Positions 55,078 to 63,630 of a DNA stretch of 64,000 nt are shown piece after piece. The stretch is taken from the NCBI GenBank assembly GCA_019694955.1, contig JAIBAX010000002.1, forward strand, positions 107,343 to 171,342, written 5' to 3'. The notes under the pieces are model-generated. The model was not told where the DNA came from. It made no database searches and saw only the letters and a program-made list of their open reading frames with translations. The stretch comes from Chitinophagales bacterium (lineage in GTDB: Bacteria; Bacteroidota; Bacteroidia; Chitinophagales; JADIYW01). Position 1 is the stretch's first letter. Every line of letters starts with the position of its first letter. Position numbers and translations under genes: made by a program.

Positions 55078-55251
55078 ATGATTTATAAAGTAGTTCACTC
55101 GTGTTCATTTATCGACACGTGGACAAGGAATTTGGTTTTATTAATGGGCTATTTTATAATTACTTTTGTGATAACATGCACTTATCTGGCAATTTCTTGG
55201 TATAAAATTATACAGTGGCGAGAGGCTACCTATATTCGTATTGTACAATAA
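55078..55251 (+). CDS. Possible 57-residue single-pass membrane protein
   Basis: An ATG-started frame of 57 codons with one clear hydrophobic segment (LVLLMGYFIITFVITCTYLAI, about residues 19-39) and a basic/aromatic end. It begins 10 bp after the desaturase stop and overlaps the 3' end of the minus-strand gene by 26 bp. No family is recognised. It fills an otherwise empty 158-bp gap, but short hydrophobic frames arise by chance in AT-rich DNA. Confidence 0.3.
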   Translation: MIYKVVHSCSFIDTWTRNLVLLMGYFIITFVITCTYLAISWYKIIQWREATYIRIVQ

Positions 55252-56086
55252 AAGAATTATATTCAGGCCATCCTCCAAATGAAAGTGGCGTTCGGAATTC
55301 CTTCCATGCCGATAATAACCCTTCTGAGTTGTATTCAAAAGTTTCTCGCTCATAATATACAAATGGAAATGTTTGCTTCGTTGCCTTTTCAATTAATAAC
55401 CCCTTTTCATTGTACAAATATTCCGTTACGCTTGAAATACTTTCTGTACGTTTAGCCTTACTGCTAATGCTATCAACTGTATATAATGCCATGATTGTTT
55501 CTGCTTTCTGCAACCTATTTCCTTTATCATACGCATATTTTATCGTTTTATCCGGATTGAAAGGGTCATTTGTTCCAAGTTGCGGATTGTAAACGGCCAT
55601 AGAAATTTCTTCTCCAACAAGTAGTCCGGATGAATTATAGGAATATTGCGTTCTTTCAATCCTATTATGATATGTCTTGGTGAATTCTAGCGGTTTCCCA
55701 TTTAGCTGATTAAAATAAACGCCTGAATAGTTCCTATTTGTATCGCTGTAACAATAAAAATACTCCTTCCAAAGAAAATTGTTCTGATCATACACTTTGG
55801 AATATTTATCCATTTGACCCGTCACCACATTCCTCGGCATATTCCGCTGTACTTCTTGTCCCGAAAAATCGTATATATATGTGGTAGTATCGCGTTTTTG
55901 TGTCATGGGTTGAATATCCACGATGATTACCGGTTTCTTATTGGCATTATAACGCGTTTGTTGCACCAATACCAGTTTATTAGGGTTCGTGTTGTTAAAA
56001 ACCATTTTTGAACTGAGTTCAAATGTTTGGGCATGATTTATGGCATGCAAACAAAAAACTAGAAATCCTATTAAAAAGTACTTCAT
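55226..56086 (-). CDS. Exported protein with YD/RHS-like repeats, unknown function
   Basis: A 286-residue protein with a signal peptide ending HAINHAQ. The mature part has repeated YxYxxxGxL units: TQYSYNSSGLLVGEE, KYAYDKGNRLQKAE, TEYLYNEKGLLIEKA and FEYNSEGLLSAWK, spaced by 40-50 residues, similar to YD repeats of RHS proteins. The family role is unknown; RHS-like strands often bind sugars or form a shell. No neighbours suggest a job. Confidence 0.75.
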   Translation of the reverse strand: MKYFLIGFLVFCLHAINHAQTFELSSKMVFNNTNPNKLVLVQQTRYNANKKPVIIVDIQPMTQKRDTTTYIYDFSGQEVQRNMPRNVVTGQMDKYSKVYDQNNFLWKEYFYCYSDTNRNYSGVYFNQLNGKPLEFTKTYHNRIERTQYSYNSSGLLVGEEISMAVYNPQLGTNDPFNPDKTIKYAYDKGNRLQKAETIMALYTVDSISSKAKRTESISSVTEYLYNEKGLLIEKATKQTFPFVYYERETFEYNSEGLLSAWKEFRTPLSFGGWPEYNSFIVQYEYR

Positions 56087-56382
56087 CTCTGTTGTAATTT
56101 ATTTAGTGTTAAAACATTTTCCGAAAAATGTATGCATAAAAGTACAACAAGTATAAAAAACCTGCAATGAGAATTTGTTTTTAATACTTTATAAATATTT
56201 ATATATAATTTAATTTCCAAAAAACACTCTTTTGCTTGGTCATTTTATTTAAAAAATTCATTTATTTTTTCATTTAACCTTAATTTAAATAACAAAATAA
56301 ATAAAAAGACAAATTATTTTTATTTGTTTGTGTCGATAAATTGATTTTGCAATCAAATTTTACACATTTAAATTATATGTAT
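56087..56382. other. AT-rich divergent intergenic region
   Basis: 296 bp between the YD-repeat protein gene and amt, very rich in A/T tracts. No exact TAnnTTTG element is seen for either gene, only near matches. No gene, repeat or stable hairpin is evident. Confidence 0.5.
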
Positions 56383-57711
56383 ATGAAAATTAAATCTTCC
56401 ATTCCGTTTTTTGTGTTGGTGGGCTGTGCGTTGTTGGCGTTTATCTTCCCATCCGTCCCACAAGCCCCTTCTCCTGAAACAGCAGAAAAAATTGCCGCTA
56501 TAAACTTCGGTGATACCGCATGGATGCTAACTGCCGCCGCCTTTGTTTTGTTAATGACCCCGGGATTAGCCTTTTTTTATGGTGGTATGGTTTCGTCAAA
56601 AAACATCATCTCTACCATGTTGCAAAGTGTTGCGTCAATGGCTGCCATCAGTGTTCTCTGGGTGGTTGTTGGATTTAGCCTCGCCTTTGGAGATTCCATC
56701 GGCGGATTCATCGGAAATCCCTCCACATTCTTCATGTTCAAAGGCGTCTTAGATGGTGCCCCGTGGACATTGGCATCTACCATACCATTAGCAGTTTTTG
56801 CCTTTTTCCAATTAAAATTTGCAATCATCACACCGGCACTTATCACTGGTGCCTTTGCTGAAAGAATCAAGTTTACCTCGTACATGCTATTCTTAATCTT
56901 ATTTTCTCTCCTCATCTATGCTCCTTTAGCACATTGGACCTGGCACCCGGACGGTTTTCTGTTCAATTTGGGCGTTTTGGACTTCGCCGGAGGAACAGTT
57001 GTTCATATGAGCGCCGGATGGGCTGCCTTAGCATCTGCATTATACCTGAAAGGAAGAAAATCTAATGGACATAGTCCGGCAAATATTCCCTATGTAATTC
57101 TAGGAACAGGACTTCTGTGGTTTGGATGGTTTGGTTTTAACGCCGGATCAGCAGTAGGTGCTAACAATTTGGCAGCAACAGCATTTGCTACTACAAACAC
57201 TGCCTCCGCAACCGCAGCACTGGCATGGATCTTTTTAGATGCTTTACGTGGGAAAAAACCTTCTGCTTTAGGTGCCTGTATTGGTGCCGTAGTGGGTTTA
57301 GTTGCCATTACTCCGGCGGCAGGATTTGTCACCGTTCCCCATTCAATAATTATTGGATTAGTGGCAAGCATTGTGAGTAATTTATTGGTAGAATGGAGAA
57401 GCAAATCCAAACTAGATGATACTTTAGATGTATTCCCTTGCCATGGCGTAGGAGGAATGGTTGGAATGATTCTTACAGGTGTTTTTGCTACATCAAGCGT
57501 AAACGGCGCAGTAGCAGATGAAGGATTGTTATTTGGTGGAACGAAATTATTCATGATGCATATGCTTGCATTGGTACTTGTTTCTGCTTTTGCCTTCTTT
57601 GGATCACTATTATTATTAAAAATTACTGATCTGATTTCTCCACTACGTGTAACCGAAGCTGAAGAAGCGGAAGGACTTGACATTAGTCAACACGGGGAAT
57701 CATATGTATAA
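56383..57711 (+). CDS. amt: Ammonium transporter (Amt family)
   Basis: Start set at the ATG at 56383 (MKIKSSIPFF); another ATG lies two codons before, and a TTG at 56341 would add 14 residues. The 442-residue protein has a cleavable or anchor-like N-terminus and about eleven membrane helices. Family signatures include MLTAAAFVLLMTPGLAFFYGG near residue 65, the pore His in HMSAGWAALASALYLKG and the late DVFPCHGVGGMVG with the second pore His. It imports ammonium. No glnK gene is adjacent, unlike many genomes. A terminator follows. Confidence 0.96.
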   Translation: MKIKSSIPFFVLVGCALLAFIFPSVPQAPSPETAEKIAAINFGDTAWMLTAAAFVLLMTPGLAFFYGGMVSSKNIISTMLQSVASMAAISVLWVVVGFSLAFGDSIGGFIGNPSTFFMFKGVLDGAPWTLASTIPLAVFAFFQLKFAIITPALITGAFAERIKFTSYMLFLILFSLLIYAPLAHWTWHPDGFLFNLGVLDFAGGTVVHMSAGWAALASALYLKGRKSNGHSPANIPYVILGTGLLWFGWFGFNAGSAVGANNLAATAFATTNTASATAALAWIFLDALRGKKPSALGACIGAVVGLVAITPAAGFVTVPHSIIIGLVASIVSNLLVEWRSKSKLDDTLDVFPCHGVGGMVGMILTGVFATSSVNGAVADEGLLFGGTKLFMMHMLALVLVSAFAFFGSLLLLKITDLISPLRVTEAEEAEGLDISQHGESYV

Positions 57712-57734
57712 CCGCTTACATGCCTTTTCTATGG

Positions 57735-57768
57735 TGGCTGTTTTCTTTCCGAAAGCAGCCATTTTTTT
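57735..57768 (+). terminator. Intrinsic terminator after amt
   Basis: TGGCTG (57735-57740) pairs with CAGCCA (57756-57761), and inner CTTTC/GAAAG extends the stem; seven T follow at once. Confidence 0.85.
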
Positions 57769-57787
57769 ATTTGGAGTTTCGATTAAC

Positions 57788-58318
57788 TCATTGAAGCAAT
57801 AAAATTTCTACTTCTTTGAGTATCATCATATAATAATCTTCTTCATAACAAACAAAGATAACCTGTTCCATTTCTGAATGCTGCTCTAAATATTCACCAA
57901 CCGTTTTTACTGCAATTTTTGCTGATAGCTCTTTTGGAAATCGATATATCCCGGTGCTAATCCCGGGAAAAGAAACAGTTTTGCAGTCATTTTCAACAGC
58001 AAGTTTTAGTGCATTTTTGTAACATGCCGTTAATAATTTTTCCTCATTCTTATGCCCACCATTCCATACCGGGCCTACTGTATGTATGACGAATTTTGCA
58101 GGCAGTCGTCCAGCGGTGGTGATAACAGCTTCTCCCGTTTTACAGCCACCTTGTCTAGCAACTATCTTTCTACAGGCTTCCAGTATTTCACTGCCGCCTA
58201 TACGATGGATAGCGCCATCAACACCACCTCCACCCAATAAACTTGTATTGGCAGCGTTGACGATGGCGTCTGCGCTAATCTTTGTTATATCGCCTTTAAC
58301 GACTTGTATTCTTTCCAT
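57788..58318 (-). CDS. Macro-domain protein, probable O-acetyl-ADP-ribose deacetylase (YmdB-like)
   Basis: A 176-residue single macro domain. Ligand-binding stretches are [35 protein letters not shown] and the diphosphate loop [22 protein letters not shown] is also typical of YmdB. It hydrolyses O-acetyl-ADP-ribose or removes ADP-ribose from targets. It is a stand-alone gene converging on amt. No ADP-ribosyltransferase or sirtuin is nearby. Confidence 0.93.
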   Translation of the reverse strand: MERIQVVKGDITKISADAIVNAANTSLLGGGGVDGAIHRIGGSEILEACRKIVARQGGCKTGEAVITTAGRLPAKFVIHTVGPVWNGGHKNEEKLLTACYKNALKLAVENDCKTVSFPGISTGIYRFPKELSAKIAVKTVGEYLEQHSEMEQVIFVCYEEDYYMMILKEVEILLLQ

Positions 58319-58398
58319 TATAATAATTGACTACAAAAATACACATGCTTTGATTTTTTATCGTTGTTTGAAAACATTAACTGCTCTTTAGTATTCAT

Positions 58399-58457
58399 TT
58401 ACCTGAGGTAATTTGATAGATTTAGAATATTTTTACCTGATTTTTCGTTAAAGGTAA
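58399..58457. promoter_or_regulatory. TTTACCT-type dyads upstream of the J-domain gene
   Basis: A perfect palindrome TTACCT-G-AGGTAA (58399-58411) is followed by TTTACCTGA (58432-58440) and AAGGTAAA (58450-58457), which form a second inverted pair ending just before the next start codon. This could be a pair of operator sites; no regulator is known. Confidence 0.4.
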
Positions 58458-58458
58458 A

Positions 58459-59250
58459 TTGAAAAACTATTACAACATATTAGGCGTTCCTGAAAGTGCT
58501 GATCAATCTGCCATAAAAAAAGCTTATCACCTTTTGGCAAAAAAATACCACCCAGACAGAAATCCCAACTCTTCTTGGGCGGAAGAAAGGTTTAAAGAAA
58601 TTGCTGAAGCCTATGAAACGCTTTCAGATACCATAAAAAAAGCGAATTACGACCATTTAAGAAAACAACAGCAAGCAAAATTCAACTACCAATACAAAGG
58701 AGATTTTCGTGGCTATCAATATAACCAACAGCGGCAACAGAAAGCTTCCACACCTCCGCCACCCAAAAAGAAAATTGTTATCCCAAGTAGAGTCAGAACC
58801 GCTTTAATTCCTGCTGTCTTTTTTATTATTGGAGGATTAGGAGGATGGATAGGTAAAAGTTTGCTTTATAAAAACAACCCGGCCGCCGTTTCAAATAACC
58901 TCTATTCAACATTTTCTGGACTGGATTCTATCCCATCCATTGGACTCAATCAATTTGAAATCAATGCAAAATGGGACAAACAGCTAAAAGTAAACGCAAT
59001 TGGAAAGATAGATGCACAAAATGCTACTATACTGCAAGATAAGCAAACGCTTTCCGGCGCACATTTGATGGTCAATTTCTTGGATAGCCAAGGAAATCTT
59101 GTACATGCCGAAAACTTATATTTGGATGCTGCCATCCTTCATAAAAATCAAGATATATATTCATTTAATTTAGAATTTAATCTTATTTCTGACCTTTCTT
59201 ACGAAGATTTTATTAAAATCACCTCTTTTCAATTAGGGTATAGTACATGA
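58459..59250 (+). CDS. Membrane-anchored J-domain protein
   Basis: The start is TTG at 58459; there is no in-frame ATG nearby and the J domain begins at once (KNYYNILGV). The J domain (residues 1-66) keeps the HPD motif in [10 protein letters not shown] Gln/Arg-rich linker leads to one membrane helix ([16 protein letters not shown], about residues 114-130) and a C-terminal domain of about 125 residues of unknown fold. It would recruit DnaK to a membrane site or substrate. No DnaK or partner is nearby. The short dyads just upstream may regulate it. Confidence 0.85.
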   Translation: MKNYYNILGVPESADQSAIKKAYHLLAKKYHPDRNPNSSWAEERFKEIAEAYETLSDTIKKANYDHLRKQQQAKFNYQYKGDFRGYQYNQQRQQKASTPPPPKKKIVIPSRVRTALIPAVFFIIGGLGGWIGKSLLYKNNPAAVSNNLYSTFSGLDSIPSIGLNQFEINAKWDKQLKVNAIGKIDAQNATILQDKQTLSGAHLMVNFLDSQGNLVHAENLYLDAAILHKNQDIYSFNLEFNLISDLSYEDFIKITSFQLGYST

Positions 59251-59278
59251 GGCAATCGCACACATCTTTGCAAAAAAG

Positions 59279-60772
59279 ATGTTATATTCACATTCCTTTT
59301 TAGATATGCGTAACTTTTTATTCTTGTGGATATGTATTGCCTGTTCAACATCGTTGTGGTCACAGGACTTTTGTGCCACACAGCTTAACGAAGACAATGT
59401 TTCATCGTATATTGCCTATACAAATTATCTAAAATCATTTCCGGCAAGAGAGGGTCAACAAACATCTTATCTAGTTCCCGTAAGCATTCATTCTATCGGA
59501 AGTTCATCTGAAGATTATCTTTCCTTTTATGAAATGGTCAACATACTTTGTGAAGTAAATGATGATTTTTCAACAACAGGAATACAGTTTTTTCTCTCAC
59601 AAGAGCCGCTATACCATCTAAACAGCCAACTTTCTATTATCGAACCTGATAATTATTTAAATGCTTTGAGTAGCCTAACCGCCACTTATAATATTTCGAA
59701 TACGCTAAATATCTACTTTACAGAGATTAAAAACAATACTGACGGCACAGTACTATGTGGTGCTGCACCTTTTCCTTCGTGGGAAGATCTTTTTCTCAAT
59801 GGTCGTGGAGGTATCATTATGAATACTAACTGCAAAAGTGCTGCCGGAAAAACACTTACTCACGAACTAGGGCATCATTTCAATCTATTGCATACTTTTG
59901 AAACCTCTACAGGACGGGAATTGGTAACCAGACAGTCCGGTATGGCCAACTGCGAATATGCGGGAGATGGTTTTTGTGACACGCCAGCCGATACGAAAAA
60001 CTACTCATGTCCTTATGCTAATAGTGGGGAAAAAGATCCATTAGGAATTATTTATGAACCGGATTGGTCAAATTTTATGTCTTATTATGGCTCAAATTGC
60101 TTGTCACATTTTAGTACTGAGCAGTCAGCACATATGATGGCCGTTTTGGAGAATGATCCCAAAAGAAATATTTACCTTCAATTTCCAAATATCTATTCTT
60201 TACCAGAAGCAACAGAAATACTGTCTCCATCTGCCGGAAGCACCATGCCTGTTAATGAGATTTTGGCAAAATGGACGCCCGCTACAGAAGCAACGTGGTA
60301 TTCTGTGGTTTTGAAAAAACTGAGTGGTGCAATTTTATATTCTGGCATAACACAAGAAACTGAACTCGTTATTCAATTGGCCAATGCCTTTTCAAATCAA
60401 CAGGTCTTGCTGGAAGTTTCTCCCATTAATGAACGTTATTTTTGCAGTAATAACGTTGTAAATCAACGATTTTCATTGGGCGCTCCGACATCTGTTTATC
60501 AGGATTTTATCGATGGCGTTTCCTTTAAATTTGTGCCAAACCCTGTGTCCAACGGAAAATCAGTGGTTGCACGATTTAACGCTGGGTTCTACGGAAATGC
60601 CCAAGTCGAGGTTGTAGACTTGTATGGTAACATCCTCTCTTCTAAGCCTATTTATATTTTAAAAGGTGAAAACAATCTCGATATTGACACCCAATCGCTT
60701 ACTGCCGGTATTTATCTGGTCAATCTTATCACAGAGAAAGGTAATGTCGCCAGAAAATTGGTGATAGAATAA
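59279..60772 (+). CDS. Secreted M43-type (pappalysin-like) metalloprotease with T9SS sorting domain
   Basis: A 497-residue protein; the start may be 59306 (MRNFLFLWIC), which gives a cleaner signal peptide ending WSQ. The catalytic zinc motif is THELGHHFNLLHTF (195-205), an HExxHxxNxxH form in which Asn takes the place of the usual Gly. The Met-turn is in WSNFMSYYG (about 266). A Cys-rich insert CEYAGDGFCDTPADT lies between them, typical of M43. The end carries a type A T9SS sorting domain (FVPNPVSNGK...LTAGIYLVNL). It degrades external proteins. Confidence 0.92.
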   Translation: MLYSHSFLDMRNFLFLWICIACSTSLWSQDFCATQLNEDNVSSYIAYTNYLKSFPAREGQQTSYLVPVSIHSIGSSSEDYLSFYEMVNILCEVNDDFSTTGIQFFLSQEPLYHLNSQLSIIEPDNYLNALSSLTATYNISNTLNIYFTEIKNNTDGTVLCGAAPFPSWEDLFLNGRGGIIMNTNCKSAAGKTLTHELGHHFNLLHTFETSTGRELVTRQSGMANCEYAGDGFCDTPADTKNYSCPYANSGEKDPLGIIYEPDWSNFMSYYGSNCLSHFSTEQSAHMMAVLENDPKRNIYLQFPNIYSLPEATEILSPSAGSTMPVNEILAKWTPATEATWYSVVLKKLSGAILYSGITQETELVIQLANAFSNQQVLLEVSPINERYFCSNNVVNQRFSLGAPTSVYQDFIDGVSFKFVPNPVSNGKSVVARFNAGFYGNAQVEVVDLYGNILSSKPIYILKGENNLDIDTQSLTAGIYLVNLITEKGNVARKLVIE

Positions 60773-60778
60773 GTGTGG

Positions 60779-61405
60779 CTATTCCCCAATCTTTATCGGT
60801 GCGCCTAAATGGGTAGGTGTTTTTTTCTGCCAAATATCCATTACACATTTTACCCTTGCAAGCTTTTCACGTGCTTTCGTTTTTAATCCATTCCACACAA
60901 CAACCTCCCTTGCATTATAGCCTATAGCATTTATTCCCAAGTGCCGAGCAATATAAATGGCTCGTTCATTGTGAAACTTCTGCGAAATAATCGTACAACT
61001 GTCCTGCAAAAAAACTGCTTTTAGCCGATAGAGCGATTCGTAAGTGCTAAATCCGGCGCAGTCTAAAAAAATTACAGAATCTGGGATTCCTCTTTTTATA
61101 AGTTCTGCCTTCATATCCCCTGGTTCATTATAGTCTTTGCGACTATTATCACCACTCACAATGAGTTTACTGATTTTCTTTGCTTTAAACAAGTCAGTAG
61201 CTGCTCTAATTCTATATTCAAAATACAAATTCGGTTGACCATTGCTAAGTAGTTTAGATGTCCCTAGCAGCAATCCCACTTTATTTATTGGTATCTCTGC
61301 AGTTTGGTCAAAAACCGCATGCCTTGCATTTTTGACTACTAAAAAATTACATATAGCAATGATGGTAATAATTACTAACCCAACAACAAATAAAATTTTC
61401 TTCAC
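60779..61405 (-). CDS. YdcF/SanA-like DUF218 membrane protein
   Basis: A 208-residue protein with one N-terminal membrane helix (ILFVVGLVIITIIAICNFLVV) and a DUF218 domain: GLLLGTSKLLSNGQPN, KLIVSGDNS and the Asp-rich core VIFLDCAGFSTYESLYR. It resembles SanA, an envelope protein linked to barrier function and vancomycin resistance in enteric bacteria; the reaction is unknown. Convergent with the M43 protease gene and divergent from the R-M genes. It is the last core-like gene before the accessory segment. Confidence 0.88.
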   Translation of the reverse strand: MKKILFVVGLVIITIIAICNFLVVKNARHAVFDQTAEIPINKVGLLLGTSKLLSNGQPNLYFEYRIRAATDLFKAKKISKLIVSGDNSRKDYNEPGDMKAELIKRGIPDSVIFLDCAGFSTYESLYRLKAVFLQDSCTIISQKFHNERAIYIARHLGINAIGYNAREVVVWNGLKTKAREKLARVKCVMDIWQKKTPTHLGAPIKIGE

Positions 61406-61481
61406 TTTTTAACGTGAAAAATACCATTTTATACTGTTCCTAAAATATAAAATACGTTAAACTAAAAGATAAAATTAACGC

Positions 61482-61513
61482 TTTGTATAGTTGGTATTTT
61501 TATTTTACATTTG
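61482..61513 (+). promoter_or_regulatory. Full -33/-7 promoter of the DNA methyltransferase gene
   Basis: TTTG (61482-61485) and TACATTTG (61506-61513) are separated by exactly 20 bp, the best Bacteroidota promoter in the window. The ATG at 61545 is 31 bp downstream. An inverted pair TAACCA/TGGTTA (61514-61519 and 61540-61545) lies in the leader and could be an operator. Confidence 0.7.
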
Positions 61514-61544
61514 TAACCATTGTCTAATGTTGTATAATTTGGTT

Positions 61545-62783
61545 ATGGATGAATATCTAACAATATCGGAAACAGCAAAATTGCTAAACAAAAGCACAAA
61601 GACTTTACGTCGTTGGGACGAAGAAGGCAAACTTTCCGCAGTTCGTGAACCTATGAGCAATTATCGGGTTTACAAAAAAAACGAAGTTCTACATTTATTT
61701 TCAGCATTTGTTGATACGGATGTTAAGGAAACAACTTCCAATTTTGTAGCTGCTGAAAATGAATATAGCGTTTTGGAATTGTTTGCAGGTGCCGGTGGTT
61801 TGGCTGTTGGACTGGAAAAAGCAGGTCTAAAATGTGTCGCCTTAAATGAGATAGACAAGTTTGCATGTGCCTCTTTACGTAAAAACCGTCCAAACTGGAA
61901 AGTTTTGGAAGGCGATATTAAAACCTTTGACTTTTCTGAATATTGCCATAAGGTAGATGTTGTAACAGGTGGGTTTCCTTGTCAAGCTTTCAGCTACGCA
62001 GGCAAAAAATTAGGTTTTGCTGATGCTCGTGGAACGTTGTTTTATGAGTTTGCAAGAGTTGTAAAAGAAGTAAATCCACCGATTTGTATAGGCGAAAATG
62101 TGCGTGGTTTATTAAGTCACGACAACGGAAAAACTTTGCAGGGAATGATTTCTATTTTAGACGAAATCGGCTACAATGTAGTTCCTGTAAAGGTTTTGAA
62201 AGCTATTAATTATAAAGTTCCTCAAAAAAGAGAGCGCTTAATTTTGGTCGGAATTAGAAAAGATATTGATTTAAAATATGAGTATCCAAAACCATATAAG
62301 AAAGTTTACTATTTAAAAGATGCTTTGAAAAAAGGTGAATTATTTGATGTGAATGTTCCAAAATCAGCGGGAGCAAAATATCCAAAAAGCAAAATCGAAG
62401 TGTTGGATTTGGTTCCACCAAAAGGATATTGGCGAGATTTGCCTCTGGAAATTCAAAAATCCTTTATGGGTAGAAGTTTTTATTTGGGTGGTGGAAAAAC
62501 CGGAATTGCTCGAAGAATAGGTTGGGATGAACCCTGTCTGACTTTAACGTGTAGCCCTGCCCAAAAACAAACCGAACGTTGTCATCCTGAAGAAACCCGC
62601 CCTTTTACCGTTCGTGAATACGCTCGGATTCAAACGTTTCCCGATGATTGGCAGTTTGAGGGGTCTATTGCACAACAATACAAACAAATTGGCAATGCGG
62701 TTCCTGTAAATTTAGGTAAAGAACTTGGTTATTCAATCGTGAAATTTTTGAATAACTATTACAGTCTGTCAAAACCCAAATAA
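61545..62783 (+). CDS. DNA (cytosine-5) methyltransferase with N-terminal MerR/excisionase-like HTH
   Basis: Start at the ATG at 61545, downstream of the promoter; the frame opens at 61491. The 412-residue protein begins with a helix-turn-helix domain (about residues 1-55: LTISETAKLLNKSTKTLRRW) and continues as a C5-methyltransferase: ELFAGAGGLAVGLEKAG (motif I), GGFPCQAFS with the catalytic Cys (IV), GENVRG (VI), VPQKRERL (VIII) and QIGNAVPVNLG (X). It protects DNA from the nuclease encoded convergently. Family specificity GGNCC is likely from the nuclease type, not proven. The HTH suggests it can regulate its own promoter. Confidence 0.9.
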   Translation: MDEYLTISETAKLLNKSTKTLRRWDEEGKLSAVREPMSNYRVYKKNEVLHLFSAFVDTDVKETTSNFVAAENEYSVLELFAGAGGLAVGLEKAGLKCVALNEIDKFACASLRKNRPNWKVLEGDIKTFDFSEYCHKVDVVTGGFPCQAFSYAGKKLGFADARGTLFYEFARVVKEVNPPICIGENVRGLLSHDNGKTLQGMISILDEIGYNVVPVKVLKAINYKVPQKRERLILVGIRKDIDLKYEYPKPYKKVYYLKDALKKGELFDVNVPKSAGAKYPKSKIEVLDLVPPKGYWRDLPLEIQKSFMGRSFYLGGGKTGIARRIGWDEPCLTLTCSPAQKQTERCHPEETRPFTVREYARIQTFPDDWQFEGSIAQQYKQIGNAVPVNLGKELGYSIVKFLNNYYSLSKPK

Positions 62784-63523
62784 TAGCTGTAATTTTCAAA
62801 AGTGATTTGGTCAAGAACACTCCGTTTGGTATGCTCTATTTCTGAAGCAATTTCTTCTAAAGCAGAATTTTCTTTTACCGTTTCGTCTTTATTATTGGAT
62901 TTCAAATAATCCTCAATGACTTTTGGAAGCACCTTATATAATTGAAAAAGCGCATCGTCTTTTCCTGAAAGCAAAGCATAAAATTGGTCACCGGAAATTT
63001 TATACACTCGGCTGTGGCTATATTCTTTACCATTGATTTCTCCTTTCCAAAGTTCATTAAAGCTGTTTTTGGCTAAAATCTGTACCCAATAGCATTTCGC
63101 TTTCTTATATACGTCCGCATAACGAGCCAATTTTTGAAACAACGCCTCAGCAGAACTACTGTTCATTGTGTTATGCTTATTTTTGATGTCCGCAAAAAGC
63201 GTATTATCAGTTGCCTTTATGTCAAACCCACTCAATTTTCCTATTTCAAAACCATCAATTCCACCTAAAACATGCTCATGAAAAGTTCCAATTGAATTGT
63301 TGATAGACTTGTCAATTTGTCGTAAAATCTCTGATTGAATAAGGTCTTCCTCGCTAATGTCATTAAACTTTGCATCAAAAGTTAGTTTGATTGTGTCGAT
63401 CTTATTCAAGTAAAAACTCTTTTTGGAGATATTGTTTTTGGCTTTTAAATAGGCTTTATGCAAATTGCTAACGCAGTTCAATAAATGCTCATCCGGAATA
63501 AAGTCTACATAGTTGTTTGCCAT
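62759..63523 (-). CDS. Type II restriction endonuclease, Eco47II/Sau96I family
   Basis: Start taken at the ATG at 63523 (MANNYVDFIP); the frame is open to 63574, but that start gives an unusual Cys/Ser-rich head. The 254-residue protein matches the Eco47II family, with the core LSGFDIKATDNTLFADIKNKHNTMN (about 115-140 from this start), likely the nuclease site (D and E/D-x-K). Known family members cut GGNCC. Its stop overlaps the methyltransferase stop by 25 bp on the opposite strand, a compact convergent R-M layout. Confidence 0.85.
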   Translation of the reverse strand: MANNYVDFIPDEHLLNCVSNLHKAYLKAKNNISKKSFYLNKIDTIKLTFDAKFNDISEEDLIQSEILRQIDKSINNSIGTFHEHVLGGIDGFEIGKLSGFDIKATDNTLFADIKNKHNTMNSSSAEALFQKLARYADVYKKAKCYWVQILAKNSFNELWKGEINGKEYSHSRVYKISGDQFYALLSGKDDALFQLYKVLPKVIEDYLKSNNKDETVKENSALEEIASEIEHTKRSVLDQITFENYSYYLGFDRL

Positions 63524-63561
63524 TATATTACATCGAACTGATTTAAACTTTAAATAAAAAG

Positions 63562-63630
63562 AAGAGCAACTCAAAAGTTATAATTTAGTATTGAAAACGA
63601 ATAAATTATAATCTTATGAATTGCTCACTT
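63562..63630. repeat. Long imperfect inverted repeat at the left end of the insertion sequence
   Basis: The left arm (63562-63587) and the right arm (63602-63630) pair over about 25 positions with three small bulges or mismatches; the inner TTATAATTTA/TAAATTATAA is a perfect 10-bp stem with a 14-nt loop. The transposase ATG (63616) lies in the right arm. Confidence 0.7.

Noticed and set aside
57090..57683. 197-codon open frame on the minus strand
   Set aside because: It is antisense to the membrane core of amt; its Pro/Asn/Ala-rich sequence reflects the amt codons.
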